NCBI RefSeq assembly: GCF_036884655.1
Contig: NC_088345.1
Coordinates: forward strand, 28,747,501-28,811,500
DNA: 64,000 nucleotides
Reading direction: 5' to 3'
Source: Musa acuminata AAA Group
Lineage: Eukaryota > Streptophyta > Magnoliopsida > Zingiberales > Musaceae
Positions 11,528-25,010 of this stretch are shown here, piece after piece. Every line of letters begins with the position of its first letter. The stretch's first letter is position 1. The notes beneath the pieces were generated by a model, which worked only from the letters and a program-made list of their open reading frames with translations, searched no databases and had not been told where the DNA came from. The position numbers were made by a program, and so were the translations under genes.

Positions 11528-14091
11528 TGTCACGCCCCTCAAAATATCCATGATATTTAAAATTTTCATCACAACTAATCCAGGATCCATACACACATTT
11601 GAGGTCACTAAGAAAACATTCAGATCAAAAATTTCACCTCTATAGTCTACAAATTCATAACCCTATGCAGTTCATAAACATCCCACACATCACTCGATAA
11701 TTCAAACAAACTGAACTTAACTCATCAAAACAATAACCACAACATAATTTCACAAGTGAGGAAGTCTATGCAGTCACCAAACCAACGATTACCATAAGTT
11801 TGTATCATTACATGAATTTAACTTAACATTCCAAAATCCTAAACATGAGGGATCCTTTAACTTACACAAAATCCACAGGTTTAGATTCATCGTCAACATT
11901 TCATTAGATGTAGAGTGACTTATACAACAAATACATATATGCTAACACAGATCTGCCCAAAATCTTCTAACTTTCCACTGCCTCAGCCCAATCTTAACAT
12001 TTAAGCAAGCGATACGCTATCCTGAAAAATTTATCAACAAACGGGGTGAGCATATAGAGCTCAGCAAGTGGCTAACATATCCATATCAAAATAGGACAAT
12101 TTCCAAAGAGATAAAGTTTCACAATACGAGGCAGAATATACGAATTCGTAGATATAATATCATTAGGTGCAGAATCACAATTGTCCTTTCAATCATACAT
12201 ATTTGATTCATAACATATGGGGCATAGAGTAATTGGAGCATATCAGAAATGAATGAAATGTTTTTGAGCATAACAATAACAAATGAAACATATCGGAGCT
12301 TATCAATGGCGTATGAAATGTTCCGGAGCATATCAATAGCGTATGGAACATTTCGAAGCATAACAACAATGAATGAAACATTTCGGAGCTTATCAATATC
12401 ACATACCAAAAAGAAGCTCAAACGTCGTCTTTGACGTTGCATTCATATCATTCTTATCCAAAGCATGTACAGAAACACATAACCAAAGCTCTGGATATCA
12501 TATCAAACATACAGAAGGTATAGTGGGACCTCAAACAGAACGTGATACATCCATTTCTGAATGACCACCAGACAGAAGTCTCCCACGTCTGGGAGCTCCA
12601 TCCACCCACATCTAGGTGAAGTCAGAAGGGGCCGGTAGAGCATCGCAGGCTCTAAGCACATACCCTTTACCATTTTTAGCAAAGGTCCAGACAGTCCCAC
12701 AATCACCAGAGTACAAAAGGGCAGTTTAACAATAAGTAGCATATATCGGAAGCACACGCGGAACAACAAAAACATACATGTGCCTTTTCGAGACAATACG
12801 ATGCAAGGAACAAAGCTCTCACAAATGTATTCAGATTTGAAATGAAATGAAAGCCAGAGTATATAGGGATTCCAAGCAATCTTATTTGGCTCAATTCAAA
12901 TAAGAAGATTAGATGAATTCAATATCCAAAGGAACGAAACAGAATACGCGAAATCGACCAAAGCTCGATTTCTGACAGAATTCCAATGGCACATAGAACA
13001 AATATTTCAGATTATCAATTATACTCCAATACCCATAAGAAAACTACTGTCGAAAGATATATCAATCTGTTTTCTGTCGAAACAAGTTTCGTACGAATCA
13101 GGGTTTCCCACAAGGAGTTACCTTTGATTTGGTAACACAAGGTCAAGGACACAATCACTGTTTTGCAGAATACATAGGGTCGGATTCAACAGATAATAGG
13201 ATAGGCATTTGAATTCCAAAATTTTCAAACTATATGTAAAAAGAAAGGTCTGCAAGTCTAGTTTCGGACGAAATCAGTTTGGTACAAATCAGAATTTTCA
13301 ACAGAGAGTTATAAGCATTTTAGTATCAAAAGGTCAGAAATCTTGATCCCTATTTTGCAGCATCTATATGCTCATTTGAAACAGATGATTGGGTAAGTAT
13401 TCGGTGTCCAAAATCTACAAAATCAGTGTCAAAAGAAAGTTATAAGAGTCTAATTTAAAAAAAAATAGTTCCTCCCTGAATTCACATTTTGTACTAAAAA
13501 TTATAGCTGAAACAGTGTATAGGGGTCAGTTTACCGAAAAAATTTCAGAATCCATGGTTCTATGTCCAAAGAGAGACATATCAGTTTCTAGATAGAAATC
13601 CTTCAGTTTGTTTTGAAACAATATAAAAACAGAGACTAATTTTCTGTAGGATGGGGTTAGAAACACTTGCCTTTGGGAATTTTGACCCTAAGTGAAAGGA
13701 TTTGGGCAAGAACCCTTAAAGCCCCAATTTTTTTTTTTCTTCTTCTTCTTCTTCTTCTTCTCCTTCTTCTTCTTCTTCTTTCTTTCTTTCCTTGATCATC
13801 CACGCAGCTGCCTTCTCTGCTTACTTAAGAACGAAGGCAGAGAGGCTTAAGCGGTAAGATTTGTCATTTTGTGCGTTTTACAGTTTAGTCCTTATTTTTA
13901 TCATATTCACGATTAGGTCCTTAGGGTTTACATATAGGTCCTCAGATTCTTTTTTTTTTTTTGAATAGATCTCCCAAATCTTAAAAATAAGTTACCTCTG
14001 ATTTATACTCTATTTCTTTTGTCAATTTAAAATAGATGCTTACATTATCACTAGAAATTTATACGAAAATTCGGAAATGAGGGATGTTACA
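11528..14091 (-). repeat. 3' LTR of the chromovirus
   Basis: Plus-strand termini TGTCACGCC...GGATGTTACA. It holds a 30-bp tandem array (about 12243-12402) and a (CTT)n tract at about 13735-13795. Short open frames here mirror those in the partner LTR and are not genes. Confidence 0.93.
12243..12402. repeat. 30-bp tandem array within the chromovirus LTR
   Basis: About five degenerate copies of a 30-bp unit built on CGGAGCATATCAATAGCGTA; the partner LTR carries the same array at about 19377-19536. Because 30 is a multiple of three, the array stays open in several frames and yields spurious repetitive peptides. Confidence 0.8.
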
Positions 14092-14107
14092 CTCTCCCCC
14101 CCTTAAA
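14092..14107 (-). other. Polypurine tract of the chromovirus
   Basis: CTCTCCCCCCCTTAAAAG on the plus strand reads as a G-rich purine tract immediately before the 3' LTR on the minus strand. Confidence 0.85.
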
Positions 14108-14115
14108 AGAAAAAT

Positions 14116-15524
14116 TTAGTCCTCTAAATTTATCGGACCTCTATCGATAAAAAGACGGGGGTACACCTTTTTCATTTCCTCCTCTAGCTCCCAATTTGTC
14201 TCCTCTCCAGAATGATGTCTCCAAATTACTTGAACCAGTGGGATGACCCGATTCCTTAGGACTTTTTCTTTCTTATCAACAATCTGAATAGGCTCTTCCA
14301 CATAAGATAAATCTTTATCGATCTCCACCATCTCATACTTAATGATGTGAGAAGGGTCATATATATACTTCCTAATCATCGAGACATGAAATATATCATG
14401 GACATGGCACAATGCTGGTGGCAAGGCAATCCTGTAAGCGACAGAACCAACCCTCTCAAGAACCTCAAAAGGTCCAATAAATCTTGGGCTTAATTTTCCT
14501 TTCTTCCTAAACCTTATAATGTCTTTGGAAGGGGAGACTTTTAAGAATACAAAATCTCCGATTTCAAACTCAATATCTTGTCTTCTATTGTCGGCATAAC
14601 TCTTTTGACGACTATGAGCAGTTTTTAACATTTTCCTTATTACTTGAATTTTCTCGGTAGTTTCTTGTACTTTGTCCGGTGCTAACAGCTTTTTGTCACC
14701 AACTTCCTCCCAACATATAGGTGTTATGCACTTTCGCCCATATAAAGCTTCATAAGGAGCCATCTGAATACTTGAATGATAACTATTATTATAAGTGAAC
14801 TCAACAAGTGAAATATCCATATCCCATTCACCTTTCCAATCCATAACATAGGCTCTAAGTAAATCCTCAAGTGTTTGAATTGTTCTTTCTGACTGACCAT
14901 CAGTCTGAGGATGATATGCAGTACTAAACTTGACTTTAGTGCCCATAGATTCCTGTAATCTTCTCCAGAATCTAGAGAAAAATCTGGAGTCTCTATCAGA
15001 GATGATCTCCTTTGGAATACCATGAAGTCTTACTATTTCATTAACATATAAATCTGCAAGTCTATCAAGCGAATAAGTTATATTAATCGGTAGGAAGTGT
15101 GCAGATTTTGTTAACCTATCGATGATAACCCAAATAGCATCATGCTTTCTAAAGGTTCTGGGTAGTCCTGAAACAAAATCCATAGTAATACATTCCCATT
15201 TCCATTCAGGAATATCTAAAGGTTGCAACAACCCTCCAGGTCTTTGGTGTTCTACTTTGATTTGCTGACAAGTCAAACATTTTGAAACATACATTGCAAT
15301 TTCCTTCTTCATGCCTTCCCACCAATAATGACTTTGAAGATCTCTATACATTTTAGTGCTTCCAGGATGTATGGTGTACTTTGAAGTATGACTTTCCTTT
15401 AGGATTTGATTCTTGATATCCGGTTCATTTGGTACACATACTCTCTCCCCAAATCTCAATAGGCCATCCTTTGAAACTTGAAATTGTGGCTTCAATTCCT
15501 TTTCTACTTTATTCCTTAAGTAGA
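14116..15524 (-). pseudogene. Chromovirus integrase with chromodomain-like tail
   Basis: The frame contains the zinc-binding integrase head (CLTCQQIK), the catalytic core (TMDFVSG, ISDRDSRF, HPQTDGQSERT) and a C-terminal segment YVEEPIQIVDKKEK...WELEEEMKKVYP. That last segment matches the chromodomain seen at the end of Tekay/Del-type pol; in related elements it is thought to bind modified histones and direct insertion to heterochromatin. The frame is open for 459 codons but is disconnected from the preceding RNase H frame by stops and a frameshift at about 15496-15530, so it cannot be made as part of a normal polyprotein. Confidence 0.88.
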
Positions 15525-16688
15525 TTAAATGTGGATCTCGTAATTTTCCTTCCTTAATTTGTTGAATAGATCAGATTGCACTTGAATGGAGGCCATCAAT
15601 ATCATCGAGTCTTGCTCTTTCCTCAAAGCTTTCAAATCAAAATTTTCTTCTAATAACTTCCATTGCTTCACGACCAGACTAGCCATAAAACTTGTAGATT
15701 TCCTACTAAGTGCATCAGCTACAACATTGGCCTTGCCCGGGTGATAACGGATGGCACAATCATAATCCTTCAGAAGTTCTATCCATCTTCGCTGCCTCAT
15801 GTTTAACTCTTTCTGAGTGAAAATATATTTTAAACTCTTGTGATTAGTAAAGATTTCAAACTGTCGACCATACAAATAATGTCTCCAAATCTTTAGAGCA
15901 AAAATAATTGCTGCCAATTACAAATCATGAGTTGGATAATTCAATTGATAACCTTTAAGTTGCCTAGAAGCATACACAATTACTCTCCCTTCCTGCATCA
16001 AAACACATCCTAGGCCCTTTCTTGAAGCATCAGTATAAACTACAAACTCATCACTACCACTTGGAATAGTGAGAATAGGGGCACTAGTCAATCTTCTTTT
16101 TAACTCTTGAAAACTTTGCTCACAATCATCACCCCATACAAATTTCATATTCTTCTTAGTGAGTTTGGTGAGAGGTTGAGCAATTCGAAAAAATCCCTCC
16201 ACAAATCTCCTGTAATAACCAGCCATGCCCAAGAAGCTTCTAACCTCCGTTACATTTGTTGGTACTTCCCATTCAACAACAACTTCTATTTTTCTTGGAT
16301 CAACAGATATACCCTTCCCTGAAATTACATGGCCTAAGAAAGCAACTTCATTCAACCAAAATTCACATTTGCTGAACTTTGCATACAACTTCTTTTCTCT
16401 TAGTATGGACAATATATTTCTCAAGTGTTCTTCATGCTCTTGATTACTCCTTGAATACACCAATATGTCATCAATAAATATAATTACACAGATATCCAAG
16501 AGCAGTTGAAATATCCTATTCATTAGTTCCATAAAAGCTGCAGGGGCATTTGTCAAACCAAAAGGCATCACCAAGAATTCATAATGACCATATCGAGTTC
16601 TGAAAGCTGTTTTTGAAATATCCTCCTCCTTGATCTTCAACTGATAGTAACCTGACCTCAGGTCAATCTTAGAGAATACTTGTGCACC
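15525..16688 (-). pseudogene. Chromovirus reverse transcriptase/RNase H segment
   Basis: The 15918-16640 frame carries the RT palm motif FIDDILVYS and [11 protein letters not shown], then the start of RNase H ([14 protein letters not shown]). The 15525-15917 frame continues RNase H ([21 protein letters not shown]). A TAA at about 15915 separates the two and a TAG at 16686 separates them from the gag-protease frame. Both look like single-base nonsense changes in an otherwise collinear polyprotein. Confidence 0.88.
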
Positions 16689-18542
16689 CTATAGTTGATC
16701 AAACAAATCATCAATTCTAGGTATGGGATACTTGTTTTTGATGGTCACCTGATTCAACTGTCTATAATCAATACAAAGCCTCAATGTTCCATCCTTCTTC
16801 TTCACTAATAGTACCGGAGCACCCCATGGGGATACACTGGGTCGTATGAAACCCTTATCTAATAATTCTTGTATTTGCTTCTTTAATTCCTCTAGCTCGA
16901 GTGGTGCCATTCTGTAGGGAGGGTTAGATATTGGGGTTGTACTGGGGACCAGATCAATAGCAAATTCACCCTCTCTATCTAGAGGTAAACCAGGCAAGTC
17001 ATCTGGGAATACATCAGGGAATTCTTTGACCACTGAAATTTCATCTATGTGGGTTTCCTGATTTGAATGCTCTTTTACACACACCATATAACAAAAACAA
17101 CCTTTCTGCATAAGACGATAAGCTTGAAGTGCTGATATCAAGCAAGGAGGCAAATCATGCCTAATGCCCTCAAAGAAAAATATGGGCTGATCTGGTATGC
17201 AGAAAGTAATTATTTTTTTGTAACAATCAATACTAGCGTGATGAGAAGATAACCAATCCATGCCAAGTATAATATCAAAACCCTGGATCTCTAGGAGAAT
17301 CAAATCAGCAAAGAGTTCGTGTTCTCCAATAGAGATCAAACAAGATGGGTAAACCAAGTTTGTTGCCAATGAATCTCCAACAGTAGTTGTTACATATAAC
17401 ATATAATCCAGGGGTCTAGGTAGAATATCCAAGTGACAAGCAAAGTATTGTGAAACAAAAGATAAGTTGGAGCCGGGATCAAACAAAACTTTTGCATTTC
17501 TTTTAGAAACATGAAGAATACCTTCTACTACTGATTTAGAAGCTTTAGAATCTTGTTCAGTGATAGCGTACACTCTAGCATGGGCTGAGGGTCTAGGAGA
17601 TAGTGGCTCTTTCTTCTTCCTCAGAGGGCAATCTTTTATTTGATGACCCAACTTTCCACAAACAAAACAGGCTCCAGTCACCCGAAAACACTGACTTGTT
17701 TCATGATTTAATCCACATCTTACACATGACTGAGTCCTCCGCAATGGTTTCCATTTCTCAAATCCAGATGTCTTAAACCTCTTATTACTAGCTTCATATT
17801 CATTTTCTCTCATGCTTTTGCTAGTAAATTTGTCCTTTTTGTTCTTGCCAATGATTTCTTGAATTTCCTCCATGTCTCTTTCAATTTTCAAAGCTCTTTC
17901 TACCGTATCTGCATATGTTTGTAGTTTTAAAGCTGACATTCGACTTCTTATTGCTGGCCATAATCCCCTTTCAAACCTTCTTGCTTTTCTATATTCATCA
18001 TCAGTCAAATGTGTGGCAAACCTGGAGAGCTCAGTGAATTTAGATTCATACTTTGTAACCGTCATACTTCCCTGTATAAGATTCAAGAACTCCAATTCTT
18101 TTTGCTCTCTCATACAATCTGGAAAATATTTATCGTTAAACTTTTCTTGTAATAACTTCCATGTCATTGGCTCATGTTTGATTTCAAACATCCTCTTAAT
18201 CATTCTCCACCAGTGTTCAGCTTCTCCTTCCAGCATAAAGTTGGCAAGAAAAACCTTTCGATCATCAGGGTAATTTAAAGCATCAAATATTTTCTCTATC
18301 TGCATCATCCATCGTTCTGCCACCATTGGATCAGACTCACCACTAAAACTGGGAGGACTAAGCTTCTTAAACTGTTCAATTCCCAACCCCGTCTGGTTTG
18401 ATGTCCCTGTTCCATCATTTCTTCCTTGTAGGACAGGTTGTTGTTGTTGTTGAATCACTTGTGCCATAGTCTCCAAAGTCTGCATGATACCACTCAATTG
18501 ATCAGTAGTAGATGCAACAGGAGAACCAGATGATCTCGTCAT
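16689..18542 (-). pseudogene. Chromovirus gag-protease and start of reverse transcriptase
   Basis: A 617-codon frame. In order: gag capsid-like region ([20 protein letters not shown], then [12 protein letters not shown]); a CCHC zinc knuckle [14 protein letters not shown] plus an upstream [13 protein letters not shown]; an aspartic protease with [12 protein letters not shown] where DTGAS or DSGS is usual; then the RT N-terminus ([26 protein letters not shown]). It ends at a TAG (16686-16688) inside RT. Other domains follow in the same direction. Confidence 0.9.
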
Positions 18543-18640
18543 CCTTGCTTCCTAAAACATCAAAAGAACATTTTCTTTGATCAATCTCTAAATGATAGTC
18601 AATAAACATAAAAAAAAAGAATATTCTTAGTGATTCTCAA

Positions 18641-18657
18641 ATCATGCTCTGATACCA
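18641..18657 (-). other. Primer-binding site of the chromovirus (initiator Met tRNA)
   Basis: The minus strand reads TGGTATCAGAGCATGAT, complementary to the 3' end of plant initiator tRNA-Met, four nucleotides from the 5' LTR. Confidence 0.9.
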
Positions 18658-18661
18658 CCTC

Positions 18662-21224
18662 TGTCACGCCCCTCAAAATATCCATGATATTTAAAATTTT
18701 CATCACAACTAATCAATGATCCATACACACATTTGAGGCCACTAAGAAAATATTCAGATAAAAAATTTCACCTCTATAGTCTACAAATTCATAACCTTGT
18801 GCAGTTCATAAACATCCCACACATCACTCGATAATTCAAACAAACTGAACTTAACTCATCAAAACAATAACCACAACATAATTTCACAAGTGGGGAAGTC
18901 TATGCAGTCACCAAACCAACGATTACCATAAGTTTGTATCATTACATGAATTTAATTTAACATTCTAAAATCCTAAACATGAGGGATCCTTTAACTTACA
19001 CAAAATCCACAGGTTTAGATTCATCGTCAATATTTCATTAGATGCAGAGTGGCTTATACAACAAATACATATATGCTAACACAGATCTGCCCAAAATCTT
19101 CTAACTTTCCACTGCCTCAGCCCAATCTTAACATTTAAGCAAGCGATACGCTATCCTGAAAAATTTATCAACAAACGGGGTAAGCATATAGAGCTCAGCA
19201 AGTGGCTAACATATCCATATCAAAATAGGACAATTTCCAAAGAGATAAAGTTTCACAATACAAGGCAGAATATACGAATTCGTAGACATAATATCATTAG
19301 GTGCAGAATCATAATTGTCCTTTCAATCATACATATTTGGTTCATAACATATGGGGCATAGAGTAATTGGAGTATATCAGAAATGAATAAAACGTTTTGG
19401 AGCATAACAATAACAAATGAAACATATCGGAGCTTATCAATGGCGTATGAAATGTTCCGGAGCATATCAACAGCGTATGGAACATTTCGAAGCATAACAA
19501 CAATGAATGAAACATTTCGGAGCTTATCAATATCACATACCAAACAGAAGCTCAAACGTCGTCTTTGACGTTGCATTCATATCATTCTTATCCAAAGCAT
19601 GTACAGAAACACATAACCAAAGCTCTGGATATCATATCAAACATACAGAAGGTGTAGTGGGACCTCAAACAGAACGTGATACATCCATTTCTGAATGACC
19701 ACCAGACAGAAGTCTCCCACGTCTGGGAGCTCCATCCACCCACATCTAGGTGAAGTCAGAAGGGGCCGGCAGAGCATCGCAGGCTCTAAGCACATACCCT
19801 TTACCATTTTTAGCAAAGGTCCAGACAGTCCCACAATCACGAGAGTACAAAAGGGCAGTTTAACAATAAGTAGCATATATCGGAAGCACACGCGGAACAA
19901 CAAAAACATACATGTGCCTTTTCGAGACAATACGATGCAAGGAACAAAGCTCTCACAAATGTATTCAGATTTGAAATGAAATGAAAGCCAGAGTATATAG
20001 GGATTCCAAGCAATCGTATTTGGCTCAATTCAAATAAGAAGATTAGATGAATTCAATATCCAAAGGAACGAAACAGAATACGCGAAATCGACCAAAGCTC
20101 GATTTCTGACAGAATTCCAATGGCACATAGAACAAATATTTCAGATTATCAATTATGCTCCAATACCCATAAGAAAACTACTGTCAAAAGATATATCAAT
20201 CTGTTTTCTGTTGAAATAAGTTTCGTACGAATCAGGGTTTCCCACAAGGAGTTACCTTTGATTTGGTAACACAAGGTCAAGGACACAATCACTATTTTGC
20301 AGAATACATAGGGTCGGATTCAACAGATAATAGGGTAGGCATTTGAATTCCAAAATTTTCAAACTATATGTCAAAAGAAAGGTCTGCAAGTATAGTTTCG
20401 GACGAAATCAGTTTGGTACAAATCAGAATTTTCAACAGAGAGTTATAAGCATTTTAGTATCGAAAGGTCAGAAATCTTGATCCCTGTTTTGCAGCATCTA
20501 TAGGCTCATTTGAAACAGATGATTGGGTAAGTATTCGGTGTCCAAAATCTACAAAATCAGTGTCAAAAGAAAGTTATAGGAGTCTAATTTCATACAAAAT
20601 AGTTCCTGCCTGAATTCACATTTTTTATTAAAAATTATAGCTGAAACAGTGTATAGGGGTCAGTTTACCGAAAAAATTTCAGAATCCATGGTTCTATGTC
20701 CAAAGAGAGACATATCAGTTTCTAGATAGAAATCCTTCAGTTTATTTTGAAACAACATAAAAACAAAGACTAATTTTCTATAGGATGGGGTTAGAAACAC
20801 TTGCCTTTGGGAATTTTGACTCTAAGTGAAAGTATTTGGGCAAGAACCCTTAAAGCCCCAAAAATTTTTTTTTTTTCTTCTTCTTCTTCTTCTCCTTCTT
20901 CTTCTTCTTCTTTCTTTCTTTCCCTGATCATCCACGCAGCTGCCTTCTCTGCTTCCTTAAGAACGAAGGTAGAGAGGCTTAAGCGGTGGGATTTGTCATT
21001 TTGTGTGTTTAACAGTTTAGTCCTTGTTTTTATCATATTCACGATTAGGTCCTTAGGGTTTACATATAGGTCCTCAGATTCTTTCTTTTTTTTTTGAACA
21101 GATCTCCCAAATCTTAAAAATAAGTTACCTCTGATTCATACTCTATTTCTTTTGTCAATTTAAAATAGATGCTTACATTATCACCAGAAATTTATATGAA
21201 AATTCAGAAACGAGGGATGTTACA
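18662..21224 (-). repeat. 5' LTR of the chromovirus
   Basis: Near-identical partner of 11528-14091 with the same termini, ending GATGTTACA at 21224, followed by the GCAAC duplication at 21225-21229. A (CTT)n tract lies at about 20875-20922, shorter than in the partner. Confidence 0.93.
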
Positions 21225-21229
21225 GCAAC
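21225..21229. repeat. Target-site duplication (right) of the chromovirus
   Basis: GCAAC, identical to 11523-11527. Confidence 0.9.
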
Positions 21230-21235
21230 TGCTTC

Positions 21236-24200
21236 TATTCAAATACATTTAGATTCCAGTGGTATCTGACATCTATATGCTTTAACTTGGAATGAAACAT
21301 TGGGTTCTTACACAAATGGATGACACTCTAGTTGTCACAATGTACCACATAATTTTCCTGTTTCAGCCCAATTCTTGTAAGAATTCTTTCATCCATAACA
21401 TTTCTTTGCATACCTCTATAGCAGCAATATATTCTACTTCTGTGGTGGAGAGAGCAATACACCTTTGCTACCTGGATTGTCATGACATAGCTCCCCCTGC
21501 ATAATCTGAAGTAGACTTTCTCGTATCTATATGTTTTGCCATATCTACATCTGTGTAACCTGTCAACACATGTGGTTTACCTCCAAAGCTTAAACAAACC
21601 TTAGAGCTCCCTCTAAGATATCTAAAAATCTACTTCACTACTGCCCAGTGCTCTTTGCCTGGATTTACAAGAAATATGCTAGTAACACCAATTGCATATG
21701 CGATGTCTGGCCTCGTACATACCATTGTATATATTAAACTTCCAACTATTGAAGCATAAGGAACCTTTTGCATTTTCTCCTCCTTATCACTTGACGGACT
21801 CTGTTCTGAGCACAACTTGAAGTGACCTGCAAGAGGAGAACCAACTGGTTTTGCATTGCTCATACTAAATCTTTCCAATATCTTCTCGATGTATTTCTCC
21901 TGTGACAACCAAATCTTCTTATTTTTCCTATCATGGGAAATCTGCATACCTAGTATTTGCTTTGCTGGCCCCATGTCCTTCATTGCAAACGACTCACTTA
22001 GCTCCTTCTTTAATATATCAATTTTAGACATATCTTTCCCAAGAATAAGCATGTCATCAACATAAAGTAAGAGAATAATAAAATCCTCACCAAACCATTT
22101 GATGTACACACAATGATCTGAAGCCGTTCTTTTGTATCCATTTTCTATCATAAATGAATCAAACTTTCTGTACCACTGTCTTGGAGCTTGCTTTAGCCCA
22201 TACAAACTCTTCTTTAATTTGCAGACAAAGTTCTTTTTATCTTTGACTTTGAAGCCTTCTAATTGCTCCATATAAATTTCTTCCTTCAAATCCCCATGAA
22301 GGAAAGCTGTCTTCACATCTAACTGCTCAACCTCCAAGTCCTGGCTAGCAGCAATACTAAGAGCAACACGAATAGAAGACATTTTAACAATAGGAGAAAA
22401 AATCTCTTCAAAGTTAATACCTTTCTTTTGACCAAAGCCTTTCACAACCAATCTAGCTTTGTACTTTAGTTGAGAAAAATATTCTTGAGTCTTCAACCTG
22501 AAAACCCACTTGTTCTTGAAGGCCTTCATTCCATTTGGTAGTAGCACCAAATCATAAGTGTGGTTCTTCTGAAGAGCATCTATCTCTTCCTACATAGCAA
22601 CTAACCACTTTTCTTTCTGCTCACTTTCAACTGCTTCCTGGTAACTCTCTTGTTCACCTACATCAATAAGCATCACATACTCATATGTAGAGTATCTTCT
22701 GGAAGGTTGACGTTGTCTAGAAGATCTTCTCAACTGAGTTTCTGTGGGAAGTTGCTCTCCAACTTCTTCTTGCTCAACATGTCCTGCAGGCAGATCAACA
22801 TCAGGCTCTACACTATCATCCTGCACATCTCCCTCATCACCCTGATATACTGGAGGAGTAATTGGGTCACGATCTGCTAATCCTTCTACAGAAGTATTGG
22901 CTGGTGCCTTCTTCTTCAAATCTTTAAAAGTTTGATCCTCAAAGAAGACTACATCTTTGCTTCTAAACACCTTCTGCTTTTCTGGATCCCAAAGCCTGTA
23001 ACAAAAATGATCATATGAGTAGCCAAGAAAAATATATTGTTTAGACTTACCATCCAGCTTGGACCTCTCATTGTCTGGAATATGTGCAAATGCACGACAA
23101 TCAAACACTCTCAAATGCTTGTAGGAAACATCTTTCCCTGACCATACATGCTCTGCAACATCACCATCTAGGGTTGTACATGGTGATAAATTGATCACAT
23201 CAACTGTAGTCCTCAAAACCTCATCCCAAAACCTTTTGGGTAACTTGGCCTGTGAAAGCATATATCTGATCTTTTCCATGATGGTGCGGTTCATCCTCTC
23301 TGCAATTGCATTATGCTGAGGTGTACAAGGAACTGTTATCTCATGTTAGATTCCATGTGACCTACAATAGTCATTAAACAATCCTATATACTCACCACCA
23401 TTATTTGATCTTATGCATTTCAATTTCTTTTCTGTCTCCCTTTCAACCCTGGCATGAAACTCTTTGAAGACATTAATCACCTGATCTTTAGTCTTCAAAG
23501 CATAGGCCCAAACTTTCCTGGAAAAATCATTTATAAATGTGACAAAATAAAGTACACCACTTATACCAAGAACATCAACAGATCCACAATGAGTTTTTGT
23601 CCTCAAAGGACCACATACATCTGTATAAATACGGTCTAAGACATGCATTTTTCTAGACAAAGTAGGACTAGCAAATGAAACTCTATGTTGTTTACCTAGA
23701 AAACAATCAATACAAGGGTTCAGATGTATACCTCTGAGGTCTGGTAATACCTCTCTCTTGGAAAGAGCTTGCAGTCCATTCTCGCTCATGTGTCCCAATC
23801 GCCTATGCCACAACTCCATGTTGAAGTCTTTTTCTGTAGCATTTAACTGCTCACCATAAGCTGTAGCCTTTAACCTATACAAAGTATGACATTTCTTTCG
23901 ATTAGCTATAACAAGAGAACCCTTACTGAGCTTCCATTGCCCTTTGTGAAATCTGCTATCATAGTCTTCATCATCTAGCCTTCCAACTGAAATTAAATTC
24001 AACCTCAAATCAACCACATGTCTCACATCCTTAAGCACCAACTTGCAGCCAAGGTTGGTCTTTAAATGGATATTACCCATGCCTATAATGTCTGTTGTGC
24101 CATAGTTGCCCATCTTGACAACACCAAAATTTTCAGACCTGTATATAGCAAAAAACTCCCTCCGTGGTGTAGCATGATAAGAAGCACCTGTGTTAATCAC

Positions 24201-24290
24201 CCACTCAAGATCCTGACACACACAAGAAAAAATATCATCAGAAGGAGACAAAATCAAATAATCACCACCCTGCATTGTAGTTGTTGTTAT
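21236..24290 (-). pseudogene. pol of the host copia element (protease, integrase, RT, RNase H)
   Basis: In element order: a protease-like motif WVINTGASYHATP (catalytic Asp changed to Asn), GAG-pre-integrase [10 protein letters not shown], integrase core with FINDFSRKVW, then RT with AFLHGDLKEEIYMEQLEGF and LYVDDMLILG. RNase H is present as a broken STTE-EYIAA motif near 21440. The frame is broken by a stop at about 23344, a TAG at 22587 and further changes towards the RNase H end, which is cut by the chromovirus. The region upstream of the protease is missing and is replaced by the Tat LTR at 24296. TNT1/Tork-like by motif. Confidence 0.88.
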
Positions 24291-24295
24291 GGTAA

Positions 24296-24841
24296 GTAAC
24301 GTTTTTAGCCGTGACCTCGAGGTCGACGCGGCTGGTTCAGGGGTCTGAATGGCGGGGATCAGGCGTAGCTCCCCTCGGGCTCTTGTGGCGGCCGATCGCG
24401 AGGGGTCTGGCTGGAAAGTTCCGTGACGCCGGGTAGGGTCAGCTTCAGTCGAGTACCTGCACACAGGTCGGGTCGGCAGCTCGGCCTGACCCCTCCGACG
24501 ATCAAGTCAATGATTGGGAGTGGAGTTTTGGGTGGAATGGTCTTCCTCCCCCTTCGTTTGGAGCCCGGGGGTATTTATAGGTGAGTTTGATGTTACCTGA
24601 TGTACCATCCTGCCGGAGCAGGGCCGTACCTCTGATGGCGTCTGTCGTTGTCGTGGGCGTTGCGTGGAAGGTCGAGCTGCCGCAGGGTATGGCGAGCTTT
24701 AGTCGACGCCTTCCCCTGCCTCGGCCGGTCGTGCGGGGTCAGATGATGAGGTCGTCTGGGTACGGTGGGTGTGGGTGCACATTATGTTGGTGTTTAATGC
24801 TCGCTCCCTGGGGCAGTGTGCCGTCCAGGGGTGGCTAACGT
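24296..24841 (-). repeat. Tat-element 3' LTR, distal part (promoter, R and U5)
   Basis: A GC-rich block bordered by copia pol on one side and the inserted copia LTR on the other. The minus strand carries a TATA box (CCTATAAATACCC, about 24570-24582). The rest of the LTR resumes at 32521. The U5 end near 24296 is approximate, and no second LTR is present for comparison. Confidence 0.6.
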
Positions 24842-24958
24842 TGCTAGTCATAGGTGCCCAGCAAGCCAATCACGTGAGTGATGGCACGTGTGACTTGATA
24901 CATAATCTTTTTTGCTTATTATATTTTGGCGTATATCACTTTATAACTATTGCATAAA

Positions 24959-25010
<52 letters not shown>

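Larger units (their letters stand above)
11528..21224 (-). mobile_element. Ty3/gypsy chromovirus (Tekay/Del-type), complete structure but broken coding
   Basis: A 9.7-kb element on the minus strand with LTRs at 11528-14091 and 18662-21224 (about 2.56 kb each, roughly 97-98% alike by eye). It has a 5-bp target duplication GCAAC, an initiator-Met-tRNA primer site next to the right LTR and a C-rich (minus-strand G-rich) polypurine tract next to the left LTR. Internal order in element direction: gag, protease, reverse transcriptase, RNase H, integrase, chromodomain-like tail. The last domain identifies a chromovirus. Several stops and a frameshift make it non-autonomous. It is inserted in the RNase H region of the older copia element, in the same orientation. 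Confidence 0.93.

Noticed and set aside
12119..12442. Repetitive MLRNVSF-type frame (also at 19253-19576)
   Set aside because: Product of the 30-bp LTR array in both chromovirus LTRs.
14116..18542. Integrated pararetrovirus (such as banana streak virus) as the source of the RT domains
   Set aside because: LTRs, target duplication, a tRNA primer site, integrase and a chromodomain all show an LTR retrotransposon; no movement-protein or caulimovirid signature was seen anywhere in the window.
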